DNA of 19,022 nt. Origin: an uncultured Bacteroides sp. (GTDB lineage Bacteria; Bacteroidota; Bacteroidia; Bacteroidales; Bacteroidaceae). The number at the start of each line of letters is the position of its first letter. Position 1 is the first letter of the stretch. Shown in pieces: positions 4,324 through 13,129 of this stretch. The notes under the pieces are model-generated. The model was not told the DNA's origin, searched no databases, and worked only from the letters and a program-made list of their open reading frames with translations. The translations under genes were made by a program, and so were the position numbers. The stretch spans positions 1-19,022 of the forward strand of contig NZ_CAJUHF010000059.1 of assembly GCF_910585845.1 (NCBI RefSeq). Reading direction: 5' to 3'.

Positions 4324-6582
4324 TTATGCTTCTACACGAGTTACTTGCTTGATGTTCTGTATTTGTTTCAGGTTGTTACAAATGGTTTTTACATCGTCCA
4401 CATCATGTACGTACAATTGGATTTTACCTTCAAAGATTCCGTCTGTCGTTTCGATGGACAGTTTGCGGATGTTTACGTTCAGTTGTCGGGAGATGACTTG
4501 AGTGACTTCGTTCAGCAATCCCACGGCATCTATACCTTTTACATATATGTCTACCAGGAAAGAGAGTTCCTTGTGGGTATCCCATTCCGTGGCGAGAATG
4601 CGATTACCGTAACTGCTCTTCAGGCGTGCGGCAACAGGGCATTGGCGCTTGTGAATGATGATTCGGTCGTTGTCGTCCAAGTAACCCAATACGTCATCGC
4701 CGGGTATGGGATGACAACATTCTGCCATGATGTATTTTTTCTGGATGTTTTCTTCCGTTAGTTTCAGGATCTGTTTCGTATTGATTTTCTCTTTTTCCTG
4801 TGATGCCTTTTCTCCTGTGTTTTCTTTGTTATCTTTGTTGCCACCGAACGAAAAGGTGAGGAATTTCTTCCAGTTGGTTCCTTGTTTTTCTTTCAGGGCG
4901 TTTTTGTCCAAGTCACCCAATATGATTTTCTTGCTGCCGATGGCGACGAACAGTTCGTCCCGGTTTTTCATGTTATGCGCCTTTACCAGTTTATCTACCA
5001 GTGCATCGTCCGGACGGAACTCTTCTTTTTGGAAGAACTCGTTTAGGAGGTTTTCGCCCTCTTTCTGATGGATTCTTTGCTCTTTACGCAGGATAGCGGC
5101 GATTTTTGCACGGGCACGAGCGGTTGTGGCAAACACTTCCCATTCCGGCTGTACACGTTGCGACTTGGAAGTCAGCACTTCAACTTGGTCACCGCTTTGC
5201 AACTTGTGGCTCAGGGGGACGAGTTTATGGTTCACTTTGGCGCCGATGCAATGACTACCGATGTCGGTGTGCAGGGAGAAGGCAAAGTCCAGCGCCGTAG
5301 CATTCTGCGGCATGGTCTTGATTTCTCCTTTGGGGGTGAATACGAATATTTCCGAGGCAAACAGGTTCAATTTGATGGTATCAAGGAAGTCTATGGCGTC
5401 CGGTTGCGGGTCTTCCAAAATCTCCTTGATGGTGCGCAGCCATTTGTCCAGCTCGCCTTCATCTTCACTTCCGCCTCCTTCTTTGTATTTCCAGTGTGCG
5501 GCAAATCCCTGTTCGGCAACATCATTCATACGTTCGCTGCGGATCTGTACTTCGATCCACTGGCCGTTGTTTCCCATGAGGGTGACGTGCAACGCTTGAT
5601 AGCCGTTTGCTTTGGGATGGCTCACCCAGTCGCGCAATCGGTCGGGGTGCGGTTTGTATATTTTGGAGATGGAGACGTAGATGTCGAAGCAGTCGTTTAG
5701 TTCTTCGTCCATGTTGCGTGGTTCGAAGATGATGCGTACGGCAAGCAGGTCGTAGATTTCTTCGAAAGGAACGTGCTTGGTTTGCATCTTGTTCCAAATG
5801 GAATAGATGGACTTGACGCGTGCAAGAATGCGGTATTTCATTCCCATCTTGTCCAGTTGGGCACGGATGGGGGCGGTGAATTCCTTGAACACCTTGTCGC
5901 GTTCGGTAGCTGTGGCAGCCAGTTTCTCTTCTATTTCCTGATACTCTTCAGGGTGTTCGTATTTGAAACTCAGGTTTTCCAGTTCGGTCTTTATTTTGTA
6001 GAGTCCGAGGCGGTTGGCAAGCGGGGCATAGATGTATAGGGTCTCGCCTGCAATCTTATACTGCTTGTTGGGAAGCATGGAGCCTAACGTACGCATATTG
6101 TGCAGGCGGTCTGCTATTTTTATGAGGATCACGCGTATGTCATCGGACATGGTCAGCAACAGTTTCTTGAAGTTCTCTGCTTGTGCCGAGGCGCGGTCGC
6201 CGAAGATTCCGCCGGATATTTTGGTCAGACCGTCCACGATTTGGGCGATTTTCGGACCGAAGATATTCTCAATATCCTCTACGGTATAGTCTGTATCTTC
6301 TACTACATCATGCAGCAGGGCGGCACAGATAGATGTAGATCCCAGGCCGATTTCGGTGCATACAATCTTTGCCACGGCAATCGGGTGCATGATATAGGGC
6401 TCGCCTGAGCGGCGTTTGATACCTTTGTGTGCCTGGTTGGCAAAATTGAATGCCTTTGTAATGATTTCGACACGCTTGCGGTGTTTGGTTGCCAGATAGT
6501 CGTTCAACAGTTGCTGGAAAGCCTGTTCTATCATTTCTTCTTCGACAAGCTCTTTGTTTTTCTGGCTGACATTCTCTTCCAT
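4324..6582 (-). CDS. Bifunctional (p)ppGpp synthetase/hydrolase (RelA/SpoT)
   Basis: This 752-residue full-length Rel enzyme makes and degrades the stringent-response alarmone (p)ppGpp. The HD hydrolase domain (about 40-200) keeps H52, H66, the HD pair in LLHDVVEDTDYT (H91, D92) and IADRLHNMRT (D158), so hydrolysis should work. The synthetase domain (about 240-350) has RVKSIYSIWNKM, YDLLAVRII and HPKANGYQALHVTL. The TGS domain (about 412-473) starts FVFTPKGEIKTMPQNATALDFAF, a zinc-finger-like region has CCHP at 622-625, and a C-terminal ACT domain spans about 672-745, allowing ribosome sensing. The start is supported by AGGAG eight bases upstream. A strong promoter lies 32 bases upstream, so it can be expressed apart from the preceding mltD gene. 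Bactofilin follows after 22 bases. Confidence 0.96.
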   Translation of the reverse strand: MEENVSQKNKELVEEEMIEQAFQQLLNDYLATKHRKRVEIITKAFNFANQAHKGIKRRSGEPYIMHPIAVAKIVCTEIGLGSTSICAALLHDVVEDTDYTVEDIENIFGPKIAQIVDGLTKISGGIFGDRASAQAENFKKLLLTMSDDIRVILIKIADRLHNMRTLGSMLPNKQYKIAGETLYIYAPLANRLGLYKIKTELENLSFKYEHPEEYQEIEEKLAATATERDKVFKEFTAPIRAQLDKMGMKYRILARVKSIYSIWNKMQTKHVPFEEIYDLLAVRIIFEPRNMDEELNDCFDIYVSISKIYKPHPDRLRDWVSHPKANGYQALHVTLMGNNGQWIEVQIRSERMNDVAEQGFAAHWKYKEGGGSEDEGELDKWLRTIKEILEDPQPDAIDFLDTIKLNLFASEIFVFTPKGEIKTMPQNATALDFAFSLHTDIGSHCIGAKVNHKLVPLSHKLQSGDQVEVLTSKSQRVQPEWEVFATTARARAKIAAILRKEQRIHQKEGENLLNEFFQKEEFRPDDALVDKLVKAHNMKNRDELFVAIGSKKIILGDLDKNALKEKQGTNWKKFLTFSFGGNKDNKENTGEKASQEKEKINTKQILKLTEENIQKKYIMAECCHPIPGDDVLGYLDDNDRIIIHKRQCPVAARLKSSYGNRILATEWDTHKELSFLVDIYVKGIDAVGLLNEVTQVISRQLNVNIRKLSIETTDGIFEGKIQLYVHDVDDVKTICNNLKQIQNIKQVTRVEA

Positions 6583-6613
6583 AACCTGTTCTCCTTATTT
6601 TGTTCTGTTATTG

Positions 6614-6643
6614 CAAAAGTAGCTAATTTTCGATACCGTGCAA
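6614..6643 (-). promoter_or_regulatory. Promoter of the rel gene
   Basis: On the minus strand, TTG at 6643-6641 is followed by exactly 19 bases and TACTTTTG at 6621-6614, a very good match to the Bacteroides consensus. Transcription would start near 6607, giving a leader of about 25 bases that includes the AGGAG ribosome binding site. Confidence 0.7.
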
Positions 6644-6654
6644 GCGTTTACCGC

Positions 6655-7950
6655 TTATTTATATATCTTCAGTCGTTTTCCGGCAGAAATGTTGGTGTTA
6701 CGCAGTCCGTTCCAGCTCTGAAGTTGCTTGACGGTGACGCCGTAGCGTCGGGCGATTGAACCCAGCGTTTCGCCGCTGCGGATCTTATGATATGTCAGGT
6801 TTCCGCTACCTGTTGTGGTGCGGCGTGTTGTAGGAATACCCACTGTCCGGCGATTTTTGAACAGTTCGTCGGCACGATGGGAGTAGATGGTATCTTGCTG
6901 ATCAATGAATGTGCTGATGTACTTCAAGGGCAGGCGGAGGGTTTGCGGTTTGCTTTCTCCGGGGATAATGTTCTTTTTGTATTGTGGGTTGAGACTTTTC
7001 AACTCTTCCAGATTGACGCCGCAGAGGTCGACAAGCTGTTCAAAGTGCAGGTTCTTGGTCACCTGCACAGTGTCGGTAGCATTAGGAATGCTGGTCTCCA
7101 TCGGGCAGATGTTGTGCTTGCAGTAGTAGGTCATTGCGTAGTTGGCGGCGATGAATGCGGGCACATATCCCCGTGTTTCCTTAGGTAGGAAGTTATAGAT
7201 TTCCCAATAATCGGTTTTCCCACCGGCGCGGCGTATGGCTTTGTTGATAGTTCCCGGTCCGCAGTTGTAGGCGGCGATGACTAGGTTCCAATCCCGATAG
7301 ATGTCATACAAGTCTTTCAGATAGCGTGCGGCTGCCCAAGTGGACTTTATTGGGTCATAGCGTTCGTCGACGAGGCTGTTGCTTTCCAGGCCGTACATCT
7401 TTCCGGTAGCGAGCATGAATTGCCACAATCCGGAGGCACCTACACGCGACCTTGCCGAGGGGTTAAGGGCGGATTCGATGATGGGCAGGTATTTGAGTTC
7501 GAGCGGCAGGGCGTAGGCATCCAGTGCTTCTTCAAAGATGGGCATGTAGAAGTTGCAGGCACTCAGCATGAATGCTACGTTGTTGCGCAGACGTCCAGTG
7601 TACATGTCGATAAATTTGCGCACGATTTCGTTGTAAGGCATTTCCATTACGGCAGGAATGCGCCCGAGGCGATCGATGTAGACCGAATCGTTGAAGAACG
7701 GATTTTCGGTGGAAGTGCTGCAATCTTTGCTTAGGTCGATATAATTTCTAGCTTTCCAGTCGCTGAGCAGGCTGTCCAGCGGGTAGGTCATGCTTTGGGG
7801 GAGTTCGATGCTTTCTTGCCGCTCGGTCCCGTTGTTGCGTATGAGCACGTCAACACTTTCTTGTGCTTGGGCATGGAAGCCGAAAAGTGCCAGGCAAAAC
7901 AAGAGTGGAGTGGTTATAAACTTTTTCATATTGACAGATTTCTTTTTCAT
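6655..7950 (-). CDS. mltD: Membrane-bound lytic transglycosylase D-like protein with LysM
   Basis: This is a 431-residue exported enzyme predicted to cleave the peptidoglycan glycan backbone, forming 1,6-anhydro ends. An N-terminal signal peptide (KKFITTPLLFCLALFGFHAQAQ region) is followed by an SLT domain: catalytic E159 in LPIIESALNPSARS, then VGASGLWQFMLATGK and AYNCGPGTINKAI. One LysM domain (about 386-431) closes the protein with YHKIRSGETLGSIARRYGV and binds the glycan chain. The signal peptide has no lipobox cysteine, so it is probably not a lipoprotein despite the name. A start at 7929 (MKKFITTP) gives a tidier signal peptide and may be the real one. The gene is 34 bases after the DUF5683 gene, and the rel promoter follows it. 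Confidence 0.9.
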   Translation of the reverse strand: MKKKSVNMKKFITTPLLFCLALFGFHAQAQESVDVLIRNNGTERQESIELPQSMTYPLDSLLSDWKARNYIDLSKDCSTSTENPFFNDSVYIDRLGRIPAVMEMPYNEIVRKFIDMYTGRLRNNVAFMLSACNFYMPIFEEALDAYALPLELKYLPIIESALNPSARSRVGASGLWQFMLATGKMYGLESNSLVDERYDPIKSTWAAARYLKDLYDIYRDWNLVIAAYNCGPGTINKAIRRAGGKTDYWEIYNFLPKETRGYVPAFIAANYAMTYYCKHNICPMETSIPNATDTVQVTKNLHFEQLVDLCGVNLEELKSLNPQYKKNIIPGESKPQTLRLPLKYISTFIDQQDTIYSHRADELFKNRRTVGIPTTRRTTTGSGNLTYHKIRSGETLGSIARRYGVTVKQLQSWNGLRNTNISAGKRLKIYK

Positions 7951-7984
7951 TTGCGATTCTTCTTTATTCTAACAGGTTGGGTTA

Positions 7985-8842
7985 TTAAAAGCGGAAACTG
8001 CATTGCAGCCCGACAGACTTGTTGGAGATGCCGGTGTTGTATCCCTGATATGAATTGTTGATGACGGCAGGCTCTATTCTCATGCTAAGATCCGGGGTGA
8101 TGTCGAAGTTGGACAGTTCGGCATCGACATAGGCGTCGATCACGGAGAATAGGTAGACGCCTATGAAAGCGAAGATACTCAGGTCGCGGTATCGCCGGTA
8201 GGTATCTTTTCGCTTCCGCAAGGTCTCCGTCAGTTGGCTTTTTGAGACGCGGTCTATGTATCCGGGAGGCAGAAGATTATTGATGCTGCTTGCTTCCCAG
8301 TTTTCGTTGGAAGCGTCTTTGTAGGCTTGCATATAGTCTTTGTACATGTTGCTGTTCCATGTCAGTGCGTAGGCGCAACCGGCAAATCCTCCGTAGATGA
8401 TGGGGAGTTTCCAGTATTTACGGTTGTAGATTTGCCCTCCTCCGGGAATTACGAGTGCGAGCCAAGTTGCTTTGGTCGGATTGGGGATGAAGACTTTCTT
8501 GTTGATGACTTCATGCAGGCTGTCCGTGGATACAGGTGTGGTTTGCGGTATGGGGTTTGAGGTCATTTCCAACAAGTGTTTTTTGTTTTCGGCAGCTATG
8601 CTGTCTGCCATGGCGAGCGAGTCGGCAGCAGTGTCCGGTTGCAGGCGTGAGGAGGCTTGCGGGTTCAGGCTGTCTGCCGATATAGGCATAAGCCTTTGCA
8701 GAGAGTCGGCCTGCAGTTGCTTTTGTTGCCGTTTGGCGGCGGCGCGCGGACGGTCCTGTCCATACAAGGCAATCCCTGCTGCCTGCATGAAGCAGAGTAG
8801 CAGGGCTATGCACCATTGATATGTTCTGTATTCTTTCGTCAT
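7985..8842 (-). CDS. DUF5683-domain membrane protein
   Basis: This 285-residue protein has an N-terminal signal or anchor (QWCIALLLCFMQAAGIALYG), a low-complexity Gln/Ser/Asp-rich spacer (about 30-110), and a C-terminal domain with IPGGGQIYNRKYWKLPIIYG, a second hydrophobic segment (GFAGCAYALTW) and a third (LSIFAFIGVYLFSVIDAYVD), ending in a beta-rich tail with a C-terminal Phe (QCSFRF). This is the DUF5683 pattern, a Bacteroidetes family of unknown function. The C-terminal aromatic residue and the beta-rich tail hint at envelope location, possibly outer membrane. Its ATG directly abuts the parB stop codon (TAAATG), indicating translational coupling with parB. Its conserved place between parB and mltD points to a link between segregation and envelope growth; this is inference. 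Confidence 0.82.
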   Translation of the reverse strand: MTKEYRTYQWCIALLLCFMQAAGIALYGQDRPRAAAKRQQKQLQADSLQRLMPISADSLNPQASSRLQPDTAADSLAMADSIAAENKKHLLEMTSNPIPQTTPVSTDSLHEVINKKVFIPNPTKATWLALVIPGGGQIYNRKYWKLPIIYGGFAGCAYALTWNSNMYKDYMQAYKDASNENWEASSINNLLPPGYIDRVSKSQLTETLRKRKDTYRRYRDLSIFAFIGVYLFSVIDAYVDAELSNFDITPDLSMRIEPAVINNSYQGYNTGISNKSVGLQCSFRF

Positions 8843-9730
8843 TTATTTCTTCAAAGTATCAAGTATGCCGATAATACGTTCCAGTTCCTCTTCATTGTTG
8901 AACGGTATGCTGATCTTTCCTTTGCCTTTCTCCGAACAGGTCAGTTGCACTTTGGCGTTGAAAAAGCCGGACAGTTGCTGCTTGAGCATGTTGAATTCTT
9001 CCGGCAGCTTGGCGCGTTTTGGAGCGATCTTTCGTCCGCCGCTTTTCACGGCTTCGCCTTCGCTCAGCGATTTCACGATTTCCTCCACCTTGCGTACGGA
9101 GTATCCTTGTTCGATGATTTCTTCGAAGATCTTCACCTGCAACTTGGGGTCGCCAAGGGTGACGAGTGCGCGGGCATGTCCCATGTCTATCTGCTTGTTT
9201 TGCAGAGCTATCTGTATGGGAGCAGGTAGCTTCAGCAGTCGTAGGTAGTTGGCTATGGTGGTCCGTTTCTTGCCTACACGTTCGCTGAGGCGTTCCTGCG
9301 TGAGGCCGTATTGCTCAAGCAAGTGCTGGTAGGCGAGTGCTATTTCCACGGAGTTCAGGTCTTCGCGTTGGATGTTTTCGATGAGTGCCATTTCCATGAC
9401 ATTCTCATCATCGGCAGTGCGGATATAGGCGGGGATACTTTTCAGTCCTGCCATCAGTGAGGCGCGGAAACGTCTTTCTCCGGCAATGATCTGATATTCG
9501 TCGTCTGCCAGTTGGCGGAGGGTGACGGGCTGTATGATGCCTATTTCGGCAATAGAGTCGGCAAGCTCCTGAAGGGCAGTCTCGTCAAACTCCCGACGTG
9601 GCTGGTTGGGGTTGACTGAGATTTTCGACAGTTCTATTTCATTGATGGAAGAGGAGCCTTCGGTCTGCACTTCGTCCATGGAGAGCAGTGCGTCCAGTCC
9701 GCGTCCTAATACATTTCTTTTTTGTGCCAT
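8843..9730 (-). CDS. parB: Chromosome-partitioning protein ParB
   Basis: This 295-residue protein is the DNA-binding partner of ParA that loads at parS sites, spreads as a CTP-dependent clamp and directs origin segregation. Visible features are the N-terminal GRGLDALL ParA-interaction peptide (residues 9-16), the nuclease-like/CTP-binding domain with the GERRFR motif (84-89) and ENIQRED (118-124), a helix-turn-helix (about 142-167, LTQERLSERVGKKRTTIANY), and a C-terminal dimerisation domain (about 255-295). Length and domain order are usual for chromosomal ParB. It starts 17 bases after parA and abuts DUF5683. A clear parS palindrome was not found in this window. Confidence 0.95.
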   Translation of the reverse strand: MAQKRNVLGRGLDALLSMDEVQTEGSSSINEIELSKISVNPNQPRREFDETALQELADSIAEIGIIQPVTLRQLADDEYQIIAGERRFRASLMAGLKSIPAYIRTADDENVMEMALIENIQREDLNSVEIALAYQHLLEQYGLTQERLSERVGKKRTTIANYLRLLKLPAPIQIALQNKQIDMGHARALVTLGDPKLQVKIFEEIIEQGYSVRKVEEIVKSLSEGEAVKSGGRKIAPKRAKLPEEFNMLKQQLSGFFNAKVQLTCSEKGKGKISIPFNNEEELERIIGILDTLKK

Positions 9731-9747
9731 AGTTCTTTGTTTATTAG

Positions 9748-10512
9748 TTAGTTGTTACGGCTTATCAGTTCTTTGGCAAGCGCCATGTGGTTTTTGGCTC
9801 CGGTGGAATCTGCGTCATACAGAATGGTGGGCAGCCCGTAGCTTGGAGCTTCGCTTAGTTTGACGTTGCGTTGGATGACGGTATTGAACACCAATTCTTG
9901 GAAATGGCGTTTCACTTCGTCGTAAATCTGGTTAGCCTGGCGCAGGCGCGAGTCGTACATGGTCAACAGGAAACCTTCAATTTCGAGTGCCGGATTTAGT
10001 TTCGACTTGATGATTTTGATGGTATTCAGCAGTTTGCTGATACCTTCCAGTGCAAAATATTCTGCTTGTACGGGGATTATCACCGAATCGGCTGCGGTGA
10101 GTGCGTTGATGGTGATCAGACCCAGCGACGGAGAGCAGTCTATCAGGATATAATCGAACTCCTCCTTCAGGGGAGCGAGTACTTCTTTCAAGATCTTCTC
10201 TCTGTTTTTCAGGTTGAGCATCTCTATTTCGGCACCTACCAAGTTGATGTGGGAGGATATCACTTTCAGTGTATCAATCTCCGTGTCGTGGATAGCCTCG
10301 CGTACGTCAGCCTGTTCGACAATGCATTCGTAGATTGTGCATTCGGCCTGCTTGATGTCAACACCCAGTCCGGAGGAGGCATTTGCCTGTGGATCTGCAT
10401 CTACTACGAGCACTTTCTTTTCCAGCGTGGCAAGGGAAGCTGCGAGGTTAATCGTAGTCGTTGTTTTTCCTACACCACCTTTTTGATTTGCCAAAGCAAT
10501 AATTTTTCCCAT
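9748..10512 (-). CDS. parA: Chromosome-partitioning ATPase ParA (Soj)
   Basis: This is a 254-residue ATPase that forms nucleoid-bound dimers and pulls ParB-parS complexes. The deviant Walker A motif KGGVGKTT is at residues 11-18, the Walker A-prime stretch VVDADPQANASSG follows, and the Walker B is YILIDCSPSLG. The frame stays open to an ATG at 10668, but I start at 10512 because MGKIIALANQKGGVGKTT is the standard ParA beginning. The extra 52 residues are basic, unlike any ParA domain I know, and would be the leader. A promoter-like element lies at 10685-10692. parB follows after 17 bases. Confidence 0.94.
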   Translation of the reverse strand: MGKIIALANQKGGVGKTTTTINLAASLATLEKKVLVVDADPQANASSGLGVDIKQAECTIYECIVEQADVREAIHDTEIDTLKVISSHINLVGAEIEMLNLKNREKILKEVLAPLKEEFDYILIDCSPSLGLITINALTAADSVIIPVQAEYFALEGISKLLNTIKIIKSKLNPALEIEGFLLTMYDSRLRQANQIYDEVKRHFQELVFNTVIQRNVKLSEAPSYGLPTILYDADSTGAKNHMALAKELISRNN

Positions 10513-10684
10513 ATTCTTAGTGTTTAGTGGCAGCGAAATAAGTGATAATTCCGTATTGTGCCTACTAAAAAAGAGAAAGATTGCAAAAACTGTTGATAAG
10601 TCGCCTGTTTTGTTAATAACTTCAAGCCGTCGGAATTTCTTTCGGCTCTTTCGGGGCGCTTTCGTCATTCTCTTGTTTAGGTCA

Positions 10685-10692
10685 CAAATATA
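10685..10692 (-). promoter_or_regulatory. Promoter -7 element for parA
   Basis: TATATTTG on the minus strand matches TAnnTTTG. No upstream TTTG at the expected distance is seen. If used, transcription starts near 10678 and the parA leader is about 165 bases long. Confidence 0.4.
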
Positions 10693-10901
10693 CGTAATAA
10701 TATTGAATTGAGATGCCTTTTTTGCCTCGCTTGCAGAAGATTAAGATTTGTTTTGAGCTTTGCCGTCTGCGGCAATAATACGGATGGCGGGGCGTTTCTT
10801 TATTTTCCTATGATGTCTTAAGATAGGATTATGTGCCGGATAAGATCGCATCTTTTACAGTAATTATGGTTTATCCAGGTACGTAATCTTTCCATTTTTC
10901 C

Positions 10902-10909
10902 TATTTTTG
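10902..10909 (+). promoter_or_regulatory. Promoter -7 element for surE
   Basis: TATTTTTG fits TAnnTTTG and lies 28 bases before the surE ATG. No good TTTG is seen 19-21 bases upstream. Confidence 0.4.
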
Positions 10910-10937
10910 CAGAAGAAAAACAAGATGAACATAGATT

Positions 10938-11702
10938 ATGGAAAATCAGAAGCCTTTGATATTGATTTCCAATGATGACGGCATCATTGCGAAAGGTATT
11001 AGTGAGTTGGTAAAATATCTCCGTCCGTTGGGCGAGATTGTAGTGATGGCACCTGATGCACCCCGTTCAGGCAGTGCGGGAGCAATGACTGTGACTGAGC
11101 CGATTCACTACCAATTGGTGCGTAAGGATGTAGGAGTGACGACTTACAAATGTTCCGGCACTCCGGTGGATTGCGTTAAACTTGCCTTTCATACCGTGCT
11201 CGACCGCAAACCTGACTTGGTAGTCGGTGGCATCAATCATGGAGATAATTCGGCTGTAAACGTCCACTACTCCGGTACGATGGGAGTCGTGATTGAAGGT
11301 TGCCTGAAAGGAGTGCCTTCCATCGGATTCTCCCTTTGCAGTCACGAACCGAATGCCGACTTTGAACCTGCCGGACCCTACATCCGCGATATTGTACGCA
11401 AGGTTTTGGAGAAAGGGCTTCCCCCGTTGACTTGTCTGAATGTGAATTTTCCCGACACGAAAGAACTGAAGGGAGTAAAGATCTGCACGCAGTCCGAAGG
11501 GCAGTGGATCAATGAATGGGAGAACTTCGCACACCGTGGAGACTCACATTACTACTGGCTGACTGGAGAATTCAGAAATACCGACCCCGATAATGAGAAG
11601 AATGACCATTGGGCACTCGACAACGGATATGTAGCCATTACTCCGGTGAAGGTTGATGTTACGGCATACGAACTAATTGACGAACTGAAAACATGGTTCT
11701 AA
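10938..11702 (+). CDS. surE: 5'/3'-nucleotidase SurE
   Basis: This is a 254-residue cytosolic metal-dependent phosphatase that removes phosphate from nucleoside 5'- and 3'-monophosphates. The metal-binding SNDDG motif is at residues 11-15 (ILISNDDGI), followed by PDAPRSGSAGAMT (serine ligand) and VGGINHGDN with N100, then HYSGTMG. Length and motif order match the family. The ATG at 10938 is chosen because the family starts a few residues before the strand leading to NDDG. lpxB follows after 97 bases on the same strand; surE-lpxB next to parAB is an arrangement I recall from Bacteroides genomes. Confidence 0.95.
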   Translation: MENQKPLILISNDDGIIAKGISELVKYLRPLGEIVVMAPDAPRSGSAGAMTVTEPIHYQLVRKDVGVTTYKCSGTPVDCVKLAFHTVLDRKPDLVVGGINHGDNSAVNVHYSGTMGVVIEGCLKGVPSIGFSLCSHEPNADFEPAGPYIRDIVRKVLEKGLPPLTCLNVNFPDTKELKGVKICTQSEGQWINEWENFAHRGDSHYYWLTGEFRNTDPDNEKNDHWALDNGYVAITPVKVDVTAYELIDELKTWF

Positions 11703-11799
11703 CAGGAGTTGAGAGTGGAGAATCGAGAGTGGAAACTTGCTGTTCGGCAATTTTTTTACTTCCCTTTTTTTACTCTAGACTTCATAATTTTTCAGTTTT

Positions 11800-12936
11800 A
11801 TGAAGTATTATTTGATAGCCGGTGAGGCTTCCGGCGATTTGCATGCATCCCATCTGATGTCCGCCCTGAAGGTGGAAGACCCGCAGGCAGAATTCCGGTT
11901 TTTCGGGGGCGACCTGATGGCAGCGGTAGGTGGAACGTTGGTGAAGCACTATAAAGAGTTGGCATACATGGGATTCATTCCGGTTCTTCTGCATTTGCGC
12001 ACCATCTTCGCCAATATGAAACGTTGCAAAGAAGACATTGTGGCTTGGCAACCGGATGTCGTTATATTGGTGGATTATCCGGGATTTAATCTCAACATAG
12101 CCCAATATCTGCATGCCAAGACGCCAATCCCCGTCTACTATTACATTTCGCCGAAGATATGGGTATGGAAGGAGTACCGCATCAAGAATATCAAGCGCGA
12201 TGTAGACGAACTCTTCTCTATCTTGCCGTTTGAAGTGGAATTTTTCGAAGGAAAACACCACTACCCGATACACTACATCGGTAATCCTACCGTGGATGAA
12301 GTAACTGCTTTTCGTGCCGGACATCCCGAAATATATGAGGACTTTGTACACGAAAACAACTTGGAGCCTAAACCTATTATCGCCTTGCTGGCAGGCAGTC
12401 GAAAGCAGGAAATCAAGGATAACCTGCCGGATATGCTTCGTGCTGCATCTGCTTTTCCGGAATATCAACTGGTTTTGGCCGGTGCTCCCGGCATCACTCC
12501 CGACTATTACCGGAAATATATAGGCGATGCAAAGGTGAAGATTCTTTTCGGGCAGACCTACCGCTTGTTACAGCAAGCCGAAGCGGCTTTGGTCACCTCA
12601 GGAACGGCGACCTTGGAGACTGCTCTGTTCCGTGTACCGCAGGCTGTATGCTATCATACACCGATAGGAAAGGTGATCTCTTTCCTCCGGCGCCATATAC
12701 TGAAGGTGCGATATATATCTTTGGTGAATCTCATTGCCGATCGCGAAGTTGTGAAAGAGTTAGTTGCCGACACAATGACTGTCGGGCAGATCCGTGCCGA
12801 ACTCGAACGTATATTATATAATAAGGTGTACCGCCGTCAGATGCTCGATGGTTACGACTACATGGCTTCGCGCTTGGGTGATGCAGGTGCTCCGAAACGT
12901 GCGGCGCAAGAGATGGTGCGTCTGTTGCGAAAGTGA
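11800..12936 (+). CDS. lpxB: Lipid-A-disaccharide synthase LpxB
   Basis: This 378-residue GT19 glycosyltransferase condenses UDP-2,3-diacylglucosamine with lipid X to form the beta-1,6 lipid A disaccharide at the inner face of the cytoplasmic membrane. The N-terminus MKYYLIAGEASGDLHASHLM is the family signature. Further matches are FFGGDLM, AYMGFIPVL (membrane-contacting region), VDYPGFNLNIA, YYISPKIWVWKE, HYIGNPTVDE, LLAGSRKQEI near residue 195, and the C-terminal SGTATLETALFRVPQAVCY typical of GT-B enzymes. No defects are seen. The 97-base gap after surE contains two copies of a GAGAGTGGA motif but no clear promoter, so read-through from surE is likely. Confidence 0.95.
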   Translation: MKYYLIAGEASGDLHASHLMSALKVEDPQAEFRFFGGDLMAAVGGTLVKHYKELAYMGFIPVLLHLRTIFANMKRCKEDIVAWQPDVVILVDYPGFNLNIAQYLHAKTPIPVYYYISPKIWVWKEYRIKNIKRDVDELFSILPFEVEFFEGKHHYPIHYIGNPTVDEVTAFRAGHPEIYEDFVHENNLEPKPIIALLAGSRKQEIKDNLPDMLRAASAFPEYQLVLAGAPGITPDYYRKYIGDAKVKILFGQTYRLLQQAEAALVTSGTATLETALFRVPQAVCYHTPIGKVISFLRRHILKVRYISLVNLIADREVVKELVADTMTVGQIRAELERILYNKVYRRQMLDGYDYMASRLGDAGAPKRAAQEMVRLLRK

Positions 12937-13129
12937 AAAAGGCATAAGCAGAGTGTACGGATATGGAATTTTAAGAGTTAAGAAGTGAGGGGAAGTTGAC
13001 TTTTTTATGCAAGCTTTCGGATAAATATTCGTAATTCATAAAATAGTTAAAAGGTATAAAGCCAATGCAGTATAATCCGTTTTTTTGCATTTTATGGTCA
13101 GAATATAAAAATGAAGTTTAACTAATAAA

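Larger units (their letters stand above)
10513..10937. other. Divergent intergenic region between parA and surE
   Basis: This 425-base gap holds the long parA leader (10513-10668, open in frame with parA), the parA promoter element (10685-10692), a small GC hairpin TTGCCG-TCTG-CGGCAA (10760-10775), a 6-base inverted repeat TCCTAT/ATAGGA near 10808-10830, and the surE promoter element (10902-10909). No further gene or RNA is recognised. Confidence 0.5.

Noticed and set aside
5068..5700. 210-codon plus-strand open frame inside the rel gene
   Set aside because: It is a shadow antisense to conserved TGS and synthetase domains, with no start signals.
10585..10618. Two DnaA-box-like sequences (TTATCAACA, TTATTAACA) in the parA leader, suggesting an origin
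   Set aside because: They carry one and two mismatches, there is no cluster of good boxes, no AT-rich unwinding region and no dnaA or other origin gene in the window.
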